Origin: Chitinophagaceae bacterium
Lineage (GTDB): Bacteria; Bacteroidota; Bacteroidia; Chitinophagales; Chitinophagaceae
Length of the DNA stretch: 64,000 bases
Direction: 5' to 3'
NCBI GenBank assembly: GCA_947452965.1
Contig: CANGEW010000001.1
Coordinates: 124,001 to 188,000 of the forward strand
Under the pieces are notes generated by a model that was given only the letters and a program-made list of their open reading frames with translations, searched no databases and had not been told where the DNA came from. Both the position numbers and the translations under genes were made by a program. The stretch's first letter is position 1, and each line of letters starts with the position of its first letter. Below, one piece after another: positions 41,141 to 52,466 of this stretch.

Positions 41141-43038
41141 ATATGAAACCGACCTTCATTATCTGTATAGATTTTATTTTCGGAAAGTAAATAATCAATC
41201 GCTTTTTCACATGCCGCTTCATTCAATATGGATATTTGTTCCAGTATTTCCTTTATAGTAATGGGACGAGTTTTTATACATTGAAGGATTGATTCTATAA
41301 AATTAGTAGTCTCATTTTGCGGAGCTTTATTTTTTTGTTTGCAGCAGTCACAAATACCACATGGTTGAATGTTTAGATCATTAAAATAATTGCCTATCAT
41401 AACAGCTCTACAAAGTGTTTGATTTTTCACAAAGTTCAGCATGTCTTTTATTCTGGATTCATGACGGGTTCTTCTTGATTGCAAAGCCTTTATATTGAAA
41501 GAAAAATCATCCTGATACATTCTGTTTTTAAATAAATAGATTTGTGGCATTTCGGAAGGCGGAATGTATTGAATAATTTGAAGTTGATGTAATCTTCTTA
41601 ATTGAGATTTCACCTTATCAACTGGCTGGCTAATTAATTTTGCCAACAGCGTTTCATGAATATTTGTTTTACTGTCAAAAACGCCCTCATAACTTCTTAG
41701 CAATGCTTTTACAATGGGTTCAAGAACTGGGTCTATTTCTTCGAGATCTCTCAACTGTTCTTTGGTGGCAGTAAACTCGATGGTAGATGATTGAAAAGAT
41801 TTGTCAGAGATACTTATTAATTCTTCTTGTGATAAAGCTTGTAATGCATACGTTGCTTGCAATATGTTGATTTTAAAAACTTCTGAAAAAAGTGCGATAT
41901 CAAAATCAAAGGATTGCCCCTCTCCAATTCCTGCAGGAACTTTGAGATAGTTCATCAAATCAATATAAATTTTCTTCAACGTAACTAGATCTGGATATCT
42001 ATACTCAATAGTTTTATATAAATCAGCCTCGTCTTTTGATTCAAAAAACAATATTGCTTGAGCGTTTTTCCCGTCCCTTCCTGCGCGCCCTGCTTCTTGA
42101 TAGTAATTTTCAATACTCTCAGGAATATTATAATGTATAACCATGCGAACATCTGGCTTGTCAATGCCCATGCCAAATGCATTTGTACAAACCATACAAT
42201 TTATATTATTCTTTTGCCACTCATCTTGTTTTTTAGCTCTTTCCAGATTTTGCAAGCCTCCGTGATAATAATCTGCTTTTATTTTATAAAGTTTTAACCA
42301 GTCACTAACTTGTTTGGCTTCTCTTCTACTTTTACAATAAACAATGGAACTGCCATCTTTCAAAGATTGAATAAGTTCTTTCACTGCAATTTGTTTGGAG
42401 TGTGGCTTAATCACTTTGTAGGACAAATTAGGTCTTGCAAAAGATTGTTGAAATAACTTATGATTTTTTTTGAATGATAATTTTTCGCAAATGTCTTTTT
42501 GAACATCTTTTGTTGCGGAAGCTGTTAGTGCAATTACAGTCACATTAGGCAATATGGAGCGGAGTGTTGCTATATTAAGATAAGAAGGCCTAAAATCATA
42601 TCCCCATTGTGAAATACAATGAGCCTCATCCACTACAATCAATGAAGGCTGAATTGCATCCACATATTCCTTAAACAAATCTGTTTCAATTCTTTCGGGA
42701 GAAATATATAAAAATTTGTAATTGCCAAAAGCCGCATTTTGAATGGTTTTTTTAACCTCAAAAAAAGACATGCCTGAATAAATTGCCAATGCAGGGATGC
42801 CTCTTTTTGAAAGGTTTTCCACCTGGTCTTTCATTAATGCAATCAATGGACTAACCACTAAACAGATCCCTTCCAACATCATGGCTGGAACTTGAAAACA
42901 AATCGATTTTCCGCCGCCCGTTGGCAATAAAGCCAACACATCATGCTTAGAAAGTACCGCTTGGATAATTTCTTGCTGCATGGGTCTAAACTTTTGGTGA
43001 CCCCAATATTTTTTTAATGTGGAAATACTATCTGTCAT
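41134..43038 (-). CDS. recQ: ATP-dependent DNA helicase RecQ
   Basis: [55 protein letters not shown] zinc site. Confidence 0.95.
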   Translation of the reverse strand: MTDSISTLKKYWGHQKFRPMQQEIIQAVLSKHDVLALLPTGGGKSICFQVPAMMLEGICLVVSPLIALMKDQVENLSKRGIPALAIYSGMSFFEVKKTIQNAAFGNYKFLYISPERIETDLFKEYVDAIQPSLIVVDEAHCISQWGYDFRPSYLNIATLRSILPNVTVIALTASATKDVQKDICEKLSFKKNHKLFQQSFARPNLSYKVIKPHSKQIAVKELIQSLKDGSSIVYCKSRREAKQVSDWLKLYKIKADYYHGGLQNLERAKKQDEWQKNNINCMVCTNAFGMGIDKPDVRMVIHYNIPESIENYYQEAGRAGRDGKNAQAILFFESKDEADLYKTIEYRYPDLVTLKKIYIDLMNYLKVPAGIGEGQSFDFDIALFSEVFKINILQATYALQALSQEELISISDKSFQSSTIEFTATKEQLRDLEEIDPVLEPIVKALLRSYEGVFDSKTNIHETLLAKLISQPVDKVKSQLRRLHQLQIIQYIPPSEMPQIYLFKNRMYQDDFSFNIKALQSRRTRHESRIKDMLNFVKNQTLCRAVMIGNYFNDLNIQPCGICDCCKQKNKAPQNETTNFIESILQCIKTRPITIKEILEQISILNEAACEKAIDYLLSENKIYTDNEGRFHIK

Positions 43039-43190
43039 TACTGCTTCAAAAAAATAACATTCTTAGATAAAGGTTTAAATGGTTGGCTAAGTTACGCAAA
43101 ACAGGTGCGATAAAAGAAGAGAAAAACTTTCTTATTGTTGTTAAATGTCAACAAGAGGAAAAAGTCATTTTTGGTCACTAACACAGATAA

Positions 43191-45305
43191 CTAGATAACT
43201 TTTTTAATAAATAAGCGCAATGAAATTATTGCCAATACAAGATCACTACAGCCCATTGTGATAGACGCAAAAATTGGCGTCAATAAACCGAAAGCTGCTA
43301 CGGGTATGGCGATAATATTGTATGAAAAAGCCCAAAATAAATTTTGTTTAATGGTAATAAAAGTATGTTTACCTAATCCAAGTGCCTCGGGTAAATTATT
43401 TAGACCTTGGTTCATCAATATCACATCTGCATGTTGTAATGCCAATTGAGATGCGTCGCTAATAGAAATGCCCAACGTAGCTTTCGCCAAAGCTGGAGCA
43501 TCATTGACACCATCGCCTATCATTGCCGTAGGTTTTTGAAAATTGAGTTCAGCAATTTTTTCCATTTTTTGGGCAGGTGAGTATTCTGCAAAAACTTTTT
43601 GAATTCCTAGCTCATTAGCCACTCTATCTGCTTTTTGCTGTACGTCTCCTGTTAACATCACAGTGGAAATTTGGTTTTTATGAAGCCATTGAATCACTTC
43701 TTTCGCCTCGGGCCTGATTTCATCTTTTACATCAACCCAACCAATGAGTGCCTTGTTTTTTAATACGTAAATATTATGAAAAGGTTGTGTTGGTTTTTCT
43801 GTGCAAATTTTTTGAGAGCCAGCTTCAAAAACATTTCCGTCATAATCCTCTCCTTTTATTCCCACCCCTTTTATCTCTTCGATAGATTTCCATTTTATCA
43901 AATTACTTTTATTCCATTCTTTTGAAATACACAATGCTATGGGATGATTAGAATATTTTTCTAGAGAATATACAATAGATTGAAACTCCTTTTCATCAAT
44001 CGTTGTATTGAACTGATTCATCACAAATTGTCCGGTTGTTAAAGTGCCTGTTTTATCAAAAACAATTTGCTCAATAGTTTTGAAAGACTCCAAGCAAGAA
44101 GCGTTTCTAAATACAATGCCTTTTTTGGCTGCACGACCTAATCCAACAGAAATGGCTGCCGGAGTGGCTAAGCCCATAGCACATGGACAAGAAATTACCA
44201 ATACTGCTATGGCTCTCATAATTGACAAATCAATTGGAATAGTAAATAAAAAATGGTTAGCTAAAAAAGTAAGCGTTGCAATACTAATTACTACAGGAAC
44301 AAAAACAGCACTGATTTTATCTGCCAATTTTTGCATGGGTGGTTTTTCCGACTGTGCTGTTTCCACCATTGTAATAATCCCAGACAATACGGTATCTTTT
44401 CCGGTAGCTACTACTTGAGCTTTTGCAGAACCTGAATCTATAATACTTCCTCCAATTAAAAAATCCTTTTTTGATTTGCTTACAGGTATACTTTCGCCCG
44501 TAATAATTGCTTCATTTGCAGTGCAATCACCCCATAATATTTTACAATCTATAGGCACTTGTTCGCCTGTTTTAATTAACAACAGATCTCCTGTTTTTAA
44601 TTGAGTATTTTCAACTTGAAAAATTTGTTCTTGATGTTGATCATCAAAGGCAATCATGTTTGCCATCACTTTTTGAGATTGAACCAACTTGTTCAAAGAT
44701 TTTTGAGTGGCAAGTTTTGTTTGTTCTTCAAGATAATTGCCTAGTAAAACCAAAGTAATAATAGATGCGGTTGTTTCAAAGAAAATATAATTGACATCTT
44801 GAAAATAAAGCAAGCCTGCAACACTGTATATAAATGCAACCAAGGCGCCCAATGATACTAAAACATTCATGTTTGCAACGCCACTTAAAAGGCTATGAAA
44901 AGCACTTTTTCCAAAATACAACATCCCTACCATAAATACAGGAATGCATAAAAACAATTGAACCCAGGGGTTACTTAACGCATGAAATGGCAACCATTGA
45001 TGAAACATGTGAAGCATCAAAACAAGTGTAAATGGAAGGGTAAACAAAAAAAGTTGCTTGTTTCTAAACCTAGGTCTTTTTTTATTTTTTATCGGATTAT
45101 TTGTATCCACCACAGTGTATCCTAAATCATCAATCCCTTTTTTTAGTTTTTCTACATCTAGGGTATCTTCATGGGTGAACACTACTTTCCCATCAATAGG
45201 ATTCACAGAAATGTTGGTCACCCCTTTTTTTTCAAGGTATCTATTGATACTTAACGCACAATTACTGCAGGTCATTCCCTCAACTTTCCAATCTATTTGA
45301 TTCAT
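43191..45305 (-). CDS. Copper/heavy-metal P1B-type ATPase
   Basis: GMTCSNCALS HMA domain, TGESIPV, VISCPCAMGLATP (CPC), FDKTGTLT, GDGVNDAPALAKA. Confidence 0.95.
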   Translation of the reverse strand: MNQIDWKVEGMTCSNCALSINRYLEKKGVTNISVNPIDGKVVFTHEDTLDVEKLKKGIDDLGYTVVDTNNPIKNKKRPRFRNKQLFLFTLPFTLVLMLHMFHQWLPFHALSNPWVQLFLCIPVFMVGMLYFGKSAFHSLLSGVANMNVLVSLGALVAFIYSVAGLLYFQDVNYIFFETTASIITLVLLGNYLEEQTKLATQKSLNKLVQSQKVMANMIAFDDQHQEQIFQVENTQLKTGDLLLIKTGEQVPIDCKILWGDCTANEAIITGESIPVSKSKKDFLIGGSIIDSGSAKAQVVATGKDTVLSGIITMVETAQSEKPPMQKLADKISAVFVPVVISIATLTFLANHFLFTIPIDLSIMRAIAVLVISCPCAMGLATPAAISVGLGRAAKKGIVFRNASCLESFKTIEQIVFDKTGTLTTGQFVMNQFNTTIDEKEFQSIVYSLEKYSNHPIALCISKEWNKSNLIKWKSIEEIKGVGIKGEDYDGNVFEAGSQKICTEKPTQPFHNIYVLKNKALIGWVDVKDEIRPEAKEVIQWLHKNQISTVMLTGDVQQKADRVANELGIQKVFAEYSPAQKMEKIAELNFQKPTAMIGDGVNDAPALAKATLGISISDASQLALQHADVILMNQGLNNLPEALGLGKHTFITIKQNLFWAFSYNIIAIPVAAFGLLTPIFASITMGCSDLVLAIISLRLFIKKVI

Positions 45306-45367
45306 ATCACAAAATTATCTTTTTAGTAGCAATGAAAAGTTATCCATTATGAAATTATCTTTATGAT

Positions 45368-45781
45368 ATGGATTTGAAATTTAGTATATCTGAGATAAAA
45401 AAAGCAGCTGATTGGATAATTGAAATCAGTTCACCTAACAAGTGCTTTGCGTTTCATGGTGAAATGGGTGCGGGTAAAACAACCTTAATTACAACTATTT
45501 GTCAACAACTGGGCGTTACTCAAAGTATAGGTAGTCCAACCTTTTCAATTATCAACGAATATGTAAACTCACAAGGGGAGATACTATATCACATTGATTT
45601 ATACCGTCTAAAAGATGAACAAGAGGCAATAGTTGCTGGAGTAGAGGAATGTATCTATTCTGGTCATTATTGTTTTGTAGAATGGCCAGAGAAAGCAATA
45701 GGTATTTTTCCGGAATCAACGGTTCATTGTTATTTGAACAGTACAGGTATGGATAGTAGAAACTTGCAATTAAAGTTGTAA
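45368..45781 (+). CDS. tsaE: tRNA threonylcarbamoyladenosine biosynthesis ATPase TsaE
   Basis: FHGEMGAGKTTLI, IGSPTFSIINEY, HIDLYRL, VEWPEKA. Confidence 0.94.
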   Translation: MDLKFSISEIKKAADWIIEISSPNKCFAFHGEMGAGKTTLITTICQQLGVTQSIGSPTFSIINEYVNSQGEILYHIDLYRLKDEQEAIVAGVEECIYSGHYCFVEWPEKAIGIFPESTVHCYLNSTGMDSRNLQLKL

Positions 45782-45823
45782 ATTGACTCACTTTCGGGAA
45801 TATTTCATTAAATATTTTTTATT

Positions 45824-47038
45824 ATGGCAGTAAATAAACCATTTATTTCTTCTTCCTTTTCATATGAAACCCTTGAGGAAAAACTAGATGTAAAACCTAA
45901 AGGATCTTCTCTATTAATTGGCATTCCCAAGGAAGATTCATTTAATGAAAATAGAATTGCTTTAACTCCGGAAGGTGTGGGCGTTTTAGTGGCAAATGGC
46001 CATGGTGTGGTTATTGAATCAAATGCTGGCAAAGGCTCTAATTATAGTGATCGTGACTACAGTGAAGCAGGCGCAAAAATTGTATTTGATAAAACAGAGA
46101 TTTTTAATTGTGATATCATTGTAAAAAGTGCACCTGTTAGTGAAGCTGATTGTGAATTATTACAGCCAAATACAACCATCATATCGCCTATTCATATGGC
46201 TATTATGAAAAAAAGTATTTTGGAAAAAATGATGGAAAAAAAAGTTACTGCTGTAAGTTTTGAGAATTTAAAAGACGATAGCGGACACAACCCCATTGTA
46301 AGAAGTATGAGTGAAATAGCTGGTAGTGCTGTAATGTTAATTGCGGGACAATATTTAAGTAATGCCAACAATGGTAAAGGAGTTTTAGTAGGAGGCATTA
46401 GTGGGATACCTCCTACCAAAGTAATTATTATTGGCGCAGGAATTGTAGGTGAAAATGCTGCTAGAACCGCTTTAGCTATGGGGGCCAGTGTAAAAGTTTT
46501 TGACAATAGTATTTATAGATTAAAACGATTACAAAATAATATTGGCGTAAGAATGTGGACCTCTGTCTTAGAGCCAAAAATCTTAAGCAAACAATTAAAA
46601 AGTTGTGACGTTGCAATAGGCGCCTTAAGTGGCGCTGCAGGGAGAACGCCAGTTGTTGTTACAGAAGAAATGGTAAGTAATATGAGGCCTGGTTCGGTGA
46701 TTGTTGATGTAAGTATTGATCATGGTGGTTGTTTTGAAACCAGTATGGTGACATCACATGAAAAACCCGTTTTCACGAAATTTGATATTATCCATTATTG
46801 CGTACCCAATATTCCAAGTGGTTTTGCGCGCACTGCTTCACAAGCTATTAGCAATGTATTAATGCCATTACTAATAGAAACTGGAGAAGATGGGGGAATT
46901 GATAATATTGTATGGCACAAAGTAAATATCAGAAGTGGCCTCTATTTATTTAAAGGTAGTCTTACAAACTTTTATCTAAGCGAGAGGTTTGATTTAAAAT
47001 ATACTGACCTAAATTTATTAATTGCCAGCAGAAGGTAG
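45824..47038 (+). CDS. ald: Alanine dehydrogenase
   Basis: IGIPKEDSFNENRIALTPEGVGVLVANGHGVVIESNAGKGSNYSD, VIIIGAGIVGENAARTALAMGASV. Confidence 0.88.
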   Translation: MAVNKPFISSSFSYETLEEKLDVKPKGSSLLIGIPKEDSFNENRIALTPEGVGVLVANGHGVVIESNAGKGSNYSDRDYSEAGAKIVFDKTEIFNCDIIVKSAPVSEADCELLQPNTTIISPIHMAIMKKSILEKMMEKKVTAVSFENLKDDSGHNPIVRSMSEIAGSAVMLIAGQYLSNANNGKGVLVGGISGIPPTKVIIIGAGIVGENAARTALAMGASVKVFDNSIYRLKRLQNNIGVRMWTSVLEPKILSKQLKSCDVAIGALSGAAGRTPVVVTEEMVSNMRPGSVIVDVSIDHGGCFETSMVTSHEKPVFTKFDIIHYCVPNIPSGFARTASQAISNVLMPLLIETGEDGGIDNIVWHKVNIRSGLYLFKGSLTNFYLSERFDLKYTDLNLLIASRR

Positions 47039-47043
47039 ATTGA

Positions 47044-47661
47044 TTATTTATATTTCTCAATATCTATTATTACAGAGCAGTGTTGATATTCATTAGGATC
47101 GTTGCTGCTAATAATTACTAATTTGTTATGAGTGTATTTAGAAATCAATTCTTGATATAATATAATACCATTGTTATCTAAATTAGAGGTCGGTTCATCT
47201 AATAGTAACAAAGAAGTATTACTAAAAAAAGCCTGGGCTAATTTTAATCTTTGTTTCATGCCACTACTATAATATCTTATTTGCTTTTCAGCATCTTTCA
47301 ATAATCCAACTTCTGCTAAAATATCTTTACTGGGCAGAATAAGTTGTTTAAATGAGTTATGAAAATTCAGAAATTCTAGTGCGGTCATTTCTTCAATTAG
47401 CTCAAGATAAGGAGCTGCAATAGATAAATATTGATATGCCAATTCGTTTGAGATCGAAGAATGGTTTAACATATCATGATAAGATATTTTTCCTTCGCTT
47501 TGCATGATGGCGCCGGCTATAGTTTGGAGTAAAGTAGATTTGCCCGAACCATTTATACCTGTAATAGCATAGGAATGTTGCTGAATAAATTCGAAAGATA
47601 CATTTCTAAAAATCCATTGGTTGTTGTATCTTTTTCCAATATTATGAAGGGAGACTTGCAT
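47044..47661 (-). CDS. ABC transporter ATP-binding protein
   Basis: GINGSGKSTLLQTIAG Walker A, YSSGMKQRLKLAQAFFSNTSLLLLDEPTSNLD. Confidence 0.9.
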   Translation of the reverse strand: MQVSLHNIGKRYNNQWIFRNVSFEFIQQHSYAITGINGSGKSTLLQTIAGAIMQSEGKISYHDMLNHSSISNELAYQYLSIAAPYLELIEEMTALEFLNFHNSFKQLILPSKDILAEVGLLKDAEKQIRYYSSGMKQRLKLAQAFFSNTSLLLLDEPTSNLDNNGIILYQELISKYTHNKLVIISSNDPNEYQHCSVIIDIEKYK

Positions 47662-47669
47662 TTGATTAA

Positions 47670-48467
47670 TTATTCTTCATCAAAGCTTCCTTTTGAAAAG
47701 CGCTTTATGATGCCTCTTCCGCTATCGCGAATAAAGGTAACAATTTCATCTCTTTCATCGGTTGCAGGAAGTTCTTCTTCAATGAAATTTAATGCTTGAG
47801 AAGTATTTAAATTTTTATTATAAATAATTCGATATATGTCTAATATATGATTGATTCTTTCTAACGAAAATCCTCTTCTTTTTAACCCAACAGAGTTAAC
47901 ACCTGCATAACTTAGCGGTGTTCTTCCGGCTTTAATGTAAGGCGGCACATCTTTGCTTACCAAAGAACCTCCTGCTATAAAAGCATGTTGACCAATTTCC
48001 ACAAACTGATGAACTGCACTCATACCAGCTAAAATAGAATGATCCCCCATAATTACATGTCCAGCCATTTGTACGTTATTACTCATGATACAATTGTTTC
48101 CTACGATGCAATCATGAGCAACATGACTATATGCCATTATTAAACAATTGTCTCCAACTTTGGTAGTGCCTCTGTCTTTACTACCTCTGTTAATCGTAAC
48201 AAATTCTCTGATAGTTGTATTATTTCCAATAATAACCGTGGTATTTTCTCCATCATATTTTAAATCTTGTGGAATTCCAGCAATAACGGCTCCTGGAAAG
48301 ATTCTGCAATTGCTTCCAATTCTGGCACCTTCCATGATAGTTACATTACTTCCAATCCAAGTACCACTTCCAATCTCGACATTTTGATGTATAACACTAA
48401 ATGGATCAATTTTTACATTAGTGGCCAATTTTGCATTGGGATGTATGTATGTATGTGGATGAATCAT
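47670..48467 (-). CDS. lpxA: UDP-N-acetylglucosamine acyltransferase
   Basis: Left-handed beta-helix hexapeptides; HPHTYIHPNAKLATNVKIDPFSVIHQNVEIGSGTWIGSNV, GVNSVGLKRRGFS. Confidence 0.95.
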   Translation of the reverse strand: MIHPHTYIHPNAKLATNVKIDPFSVIHQNVEIGSGTWIGSNVTIMEGARIGSNCRIFPGAVIAGIPQDLKYDGENTTVIIGNNTTIREFVTINRGSKDRGTTKVGDNCLIMAYSHVAHDCIVGNNCIMSNNVQMAGHVIMGDHSILAGMSAVHQFVEIGQHAFIAGGSLVSKDVPPYIKAGRTPLSYAGVNSVGLKRRGFSLERINHILDIYRIIYNKNLNTSQALNFIEEELPATDERDEIVTFIRDSGRGIIKRFSKGSFDEE

Positions 48468-48489
48468 AAATTAGTTTTGAATCGTTAAT

Positions 48490-49896
48490 TTAAGGTCTTT
48501 TGACTAATTGAGCCGTGAACTCACCTTCTGTACAAAGTTTATTTCCAACAAAAACACTTCCACGCATCACACAGATACCTCTTCTAATCGGTTCTATAAG
48601 TTCCATTTTTAAAATCATAGTATCTCCAGGTACAACTTTTTGTTTGAATTTGCAGTTATCTATCTTTAAAAAATAAGTGTCATAACTACCCTCTGGCATA
48701 GCGTTAATGCAAAGAATCCCACCTGTTTGTGCCAATGCTTCAATTTGTAATACTCCGGGCATTACGGGGTTTCCAGGAAAATGGCCTTGAAAGAAGTTTT
48801 CGTTAAAAGTTACATTTTTAATACCAACAATCATTTTGTCGGTTAATTCAACAATTTTATCAACCAAAAGAAAAGGGAAACGGTGTGGTAATGTCTTTTC
48901 AATTTGTTGTAGACTGTAAATAGAAGGTTGAGATGGATTGTAAACAGGGATATCTTTTGTGTGTTTATTTTTTTTGATATACTGTTTAATTATTTTAGCA
49001 AAATCAACATTACTGCTGTGACCCGGTCTGTTTGCAATGATATGAGCTTTTATAGGATATCCAATTAAGGCCAAGTCTCCTACAACATCTAATAGCTTAT
49101 GTCTTGCTGGTTCGTTTGGAAAATGGAGTTCTAGATTATTTAAGTACCCTTCTGTTTTGATTTCAACTTTTGACCTTCCAAAAGCTTTTGCTAAACGACT
49201 CATTTCCTCTTCGGTTACAGGCTTGTCAACCACAACAATCGCATTGTTGATATCTCCTCCTTTTACGAGGTTGTTATCTAATAACATTTCCAACTCATGT
49301 AAAAAACAAAACGTACGACAAGGCGCAATTTCAGCTTTAAAATCGCGAATCGTTTTCAAGCTTGCGTGTTGTGTTCCTAGTACAGGACTATTAAAATCAA
49401 TTAAAGTAGTTATTTCATAGTTAGTAGCTGGCAATGCAGTCATTTCTACTCTTTTCTTTTCATCGTAAAAAGAAATATTAGTATCAATAGAATACCAAAC
49501 CTTTGTTGCTTCTTGTTCTAACACTCCCACTTTTTCAATAATATCTATGAAGGGGCGACTACTTCCGTCAATGATAGGAATTTCGGGGCCATTTACTTCA
49601 ATTAAACAATTATCTACTCCCATTCCCACGAGAGCAGCGAGAATATGTTCCACAGTAGAAACTTTGACATCATTTAATTCTAATGTTGTGCCTCTAGAAG
49701 TGTCAGTTACGAGGTCACAATCTGCTTTAATTGGGGCCGTTCCTACCAAATCAACTCTTTGAAATTGAAAACCAAAGCCAGGATTTGCTGGCTTTAAAGT
49801 CATATCCACATTTATTCCGGTGTGAAGCCCTGTTCCGGAAATGCTGATCATTTCGTTTAAAGTATGTTGTCTATCTGGGTTAAAGTTCTTATCCAT
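48490..49896 (-). CDS. Bifunctional UDP-3-O-acyl-GlcNAc deacetylase / 3-hydroxyacyl-ACP dehydratase (LpxC-FabZ fusion)
   Basis: HTLNEMISISGTGLHTG, STVEHILAALVGMGVDNC, HKLLDVVGDL (LpxC); LPHRFPFLLVDKIVEL, FFQGHFPGNPVMPGVLQIEALAQTGG (FabZ). Confidence 0.96.
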   Translation of the reverse strand: MDKNFNPDRQHTLNEMISISGTGLHTGINVDMTLKPANPGFGFQFQRVDLVGTAPIKADCDLVTDTSRGTTLELNDVKVSTVEHILAALVGMGVDNCLIEVNGPEIPIIDGSSRPFIDIIEKVGVLEQEATKVWYSIDTNISFYDEKKRVEMTALPATNYEITTLIDFNSPVLGTQHASLKTIRDFKAEIAPCRTFCFLHELEMLLDNNLVKGGDINNAIVVVDKPVTEEEMSRLAKAFGRSKVEIKTEGYLNNLELHFPNEPARHKLLDVVGDLALIGYPIKAHIIANRPGHSSNVDFAKIIKQYIKKNKHTKDIPVYNPSQPSIYSLQQIEKTLPHRFPFLLVDKIVELTDKMIVGIKNVTFNENFFQGHFPGNPVMPGVLQIEALAQTGGILCINAMPEGSYDTYFLKIDNCKFKQKVVPGDTMILKMELIEPIRRGICVMRGSVFVGNKLCTEGEFTAQLVKRP

Positions 49897-49963
49897 AGTT
49901 CTATTAATAGAAATACAAATATACCCTAAAAAGCTTAAAAGGAGGAGAGATTGATGTAACTAG

Positions 49964-52447
49964 TTAGAAATCAAAGCGAAAGCTACCAAAAATACCTAAT
50001 CTGTTGGATGGCTCATAGCTTGAAGCATCTGGAGAAACGTTCCAAATACAATCGAGTCTAAAATACTCAAAAATATTATCAATGCCCGTACCGATTTCGG
50101 CATAAAAATTATGATTTAAATTTTTAAAATAAAGATCTCCTCCATTATAAGCAACATTATCATCATTGAGGTGACCCCAAACAGATTTTAATGTCCAGAA
50201 TTGACGCCATTGTAATTTTCTGGTTAGTACAAAATACCTGAAAATACCCGAACCGAGTTGATGTTCTACATTAACTCCAACATACTTATCGCTCAACATT
50301 TGAAATCTCTTAATCAAGTTCAATGCATTTTTATTGTAATATAAAAGGTCGTTACCGTTGTGGTTTTCTAATAACACAAACGGAAGTGTACCATGAATAT
50401 ATCCGGCATATACATTATAATTTAGCTCACCGAAGGGACTCAATTTTACATTATCGCTAAGGCTTGCATTAATCTTATAAAAATCATAAGCGCTGTTGAG
50501 CACATTTTTAAATCCTTTTGTAAAAGTCACCTCCGTGATGGGATATCTGGTCTTTAATGTATACCGAGAATAAGGTCTTTCAATGAACTGCTCCAAATAG
50601 GCAAATCTTATTTTTAAGGATACGGCAAATGAGTTTAACATTTGTCCTTCTTCAGTTTTATAAGAATCCAATGTGGGCAGATTTAATACCGGCATAAAAG
50701 TTCTATCGGTCACAAATAAATGTGTAGCAAGTCCTGCTCCCCATTCTTTATACACATCAAATCGAGCATCTTTGATATCAATTAATTTTTGTTGGATTCC
50801 TGGCTTTCTAATTGCTAAAGAGAAAATACTATTTTGAGATATTTCACCAATATTAGTAATCCCGCCATCAATATCATGTGAAATCGAAGCATGTAATTGA
50901 ACCCATTTTGGCTTTCTGCTAGGAATCCAAGTTGCCTCTGCAAGCCATTTGGGTTCTTTGGGTTGTTGGTTGCCTAAAGCAATGTACGTGTGTAGACAAA
51001 CGTTTTTAAAAAGTGACCTATTATTAGCGATATCAAATCTAAACTTATATCCTTCATAATCGTTTTTGCTAAACGCCTGAAACCATGGGCCAAATGTAAA
51101 GTAACCCACATCCACAATACCTGAGAAGAGAAAACGAGGAACTTTTTCTAGCCGCTTAAACGCTGGCATGGAAAGGAGTCTATCAACTGTGTGATAAATT
51201 TTTTGTTCATTAGATGAAAGTGTATCATGTCTAAGTAAGGCCCATTCCTCATCTGTTTTATGTAGGGTATCAGGCGAAGACTCTATGACTCTTTCAATAT
51301 GTTGATCAGCCAATACTTTTGTAATAGAGTCACTATTTACTACGATGTTTTTATAACTCGCTGTTTTTCTTGCTATCATGGTAATTACATTTTTACCCAA
51401 TGGCGAAAAATCTGCGAAAAACTTTTCTTTTTTAGTAAAGAATAACGTGTCATTTAATTTGACAAACTCCTGAAAAATACAGAGTCGAGAGAAGTAGTTA
51501 ATATTCACATCTTTTCCTAAGAAAAAAGAAATTTTTGTTAATTGAAAAGAGCCCGCTTTTACCCACGCTTCGCCATCAAAAGTATTTTCACCCACTCTTT
51601 TTGGCCTAAAAATAAAATGAAAGATTCTGTCAGTGCCAATTACTTGGGTATCCGCAATAGAAAAATTATAAAACAAATCACCATTGTCGTTAAATGGACT
51701 TACAAATTCCTTTCCGAAGATATCAATGAAATTGTCGAAGATGTTGATATTGTATCGCATTGCTCCAATATAGTCTGCAATGCTTTCGTTTTCAATACCC
51801 TTCATATTCACTGCCTTTTTGTATTCATAATAACGTCTAGGGCTTTTTTGATAGGCAAAATCACTCAAGCTCTCCACCAGATAAGCTGGCAGAAAAGGTT
51901 TTTCATCCGAAGTGCTATCCATATTATCAAATACAAAAGAAAAAGGCTTTAATACCGGATTATGTTTCCATTTTTCAGGATTTATATTTTTTATGTCTAA
52001 TTCGATTTTATTGTAAGATTCATATGCGTAGTTGGTTTGGCGAGACTTATCAAAATATTTTTTCTTTGCCATTATTTTTTTCCATACAAAAAGTCCCTTA
52101 TTGATTTTAAGTTTCACTACTACTTCGCTATTCTTACTATTACGTTCTAGCAATATCCTTACAGGCTTTGTTACATCTACTTTTTTTAAGGGTAAAGCGT
52201 ACGTTTCATAGCCAATGTAGCTTACTACTAAAGTATCTAAATTGTATTTTTCATAGTTAAATCGAAATTTGCCTAAAGTGTCAGTTGTTTTACCATAACT
52301 GCTTTTTTTAAGATAAACCGAAGCAAAGCTGATGGGCTCTTTTGAATATGAGTCGAGAACAACCCCTTCTAACGCAGTGCCTTGACCATGAGAGATGCTG
52401 TTAAAAAAAAACTGGATAAATAATAGCGCGATGAGAGTCCTTAACAT
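49964..52447 (-). CDS. DUF5686 / carboxypeptidase-regulatory-like-domain outer-membrane protein
   Basis: LEGVVLDSYSKEPISFASVYLKKSSYGKTTDTLGKFRF N-terminal CarboxypepD_reg-like; long C-terminal barrel-like region ending FGSFRFDF; ATG at 52447 preferred to the ORF start at 52501, which would overlap lpxD. Confidence 0.8.
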   Translation of the reverse strand: MLRTLIALLFIQFFFNSISHGQGTALEGVVLDSYSKEPISFASVYLKKSSYGKTTDTLGKFRFNYEKYNLDTLVVSYIGYETYALPLKKVDVTKPVRILLERNSKNSEVVVKLKINKGLFVWKKIMAKKKYFDKSRQTNYAYESYNKIELDIKNINPEKWKHNPVLKPFSFVFDNMDSTSDEKPFLPAYLVESLSDFAYQKSPRRYYEYKKAVNMKGIENESIADYIGAMRYNINIFDNFIDIFGKEFVSPFNDNGDLFYNFSIADTQVIGTDRIFHFIFRPKRVGENTFDGEAWVKAGSFQLTKISFFLGKDVNINYFSRLCIFQEFVKLNDTLFFTKKEKFFADFSPLGKNVITMIARKTASYKNIVVNSDSITKVLADQHIERVIESSPDTLHKTDEEWALLRHDTLSSNEQKIYHTVDRLLSMPAFKRLEKVPRFLFSGIVDVGYFTFGPWFQAFSKNDYEGYKFRFDIANNRSLFKNVCLHTYIALGNQQPKEPKWLAEATWIPSRKPKWVQLHASISHDIDGGITNIGEISQNSIFSLAIRKPGIQQKLIDIKDARFDVYKEWGAGLATHLFVTDRTFMPVLNLPTLDSYKTEEGQMLNSFAVSLKIRFAYLEQFIERPYSRYTLKTRYPITEVTFTKGFKNVLNSAYDFYKINASLSDNVKLSPFGELNYNVYAGYIHGTLPFVLLENHNGNDLLYYNKNALNLIKRFQMLSDKYVGVNVEHQLGSGIFRYFVLTRKLQWRQFWTLKSVWGHLNDDNVAYNGGDLYFKNLNHNFYAEIGTGIDNIFEYFRLDCIWNVSPDASSYEPSNRLGIFGSFRFDF

Positions 52448-52466
52448 GTTGAGAAGTTCAAAAATT

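Noticed and set aside
43130-43165. TTGTTG...CAACAA hairpin downstream of the copper ATPase
   Set aside because: Only six paired bases and no strong U-tract; too weak to call a terminator.
44044-44418. 124-aa antisense ORF inside the P-type ATPase gene
   Set aside because: Antisense shadow; no independent evidence.
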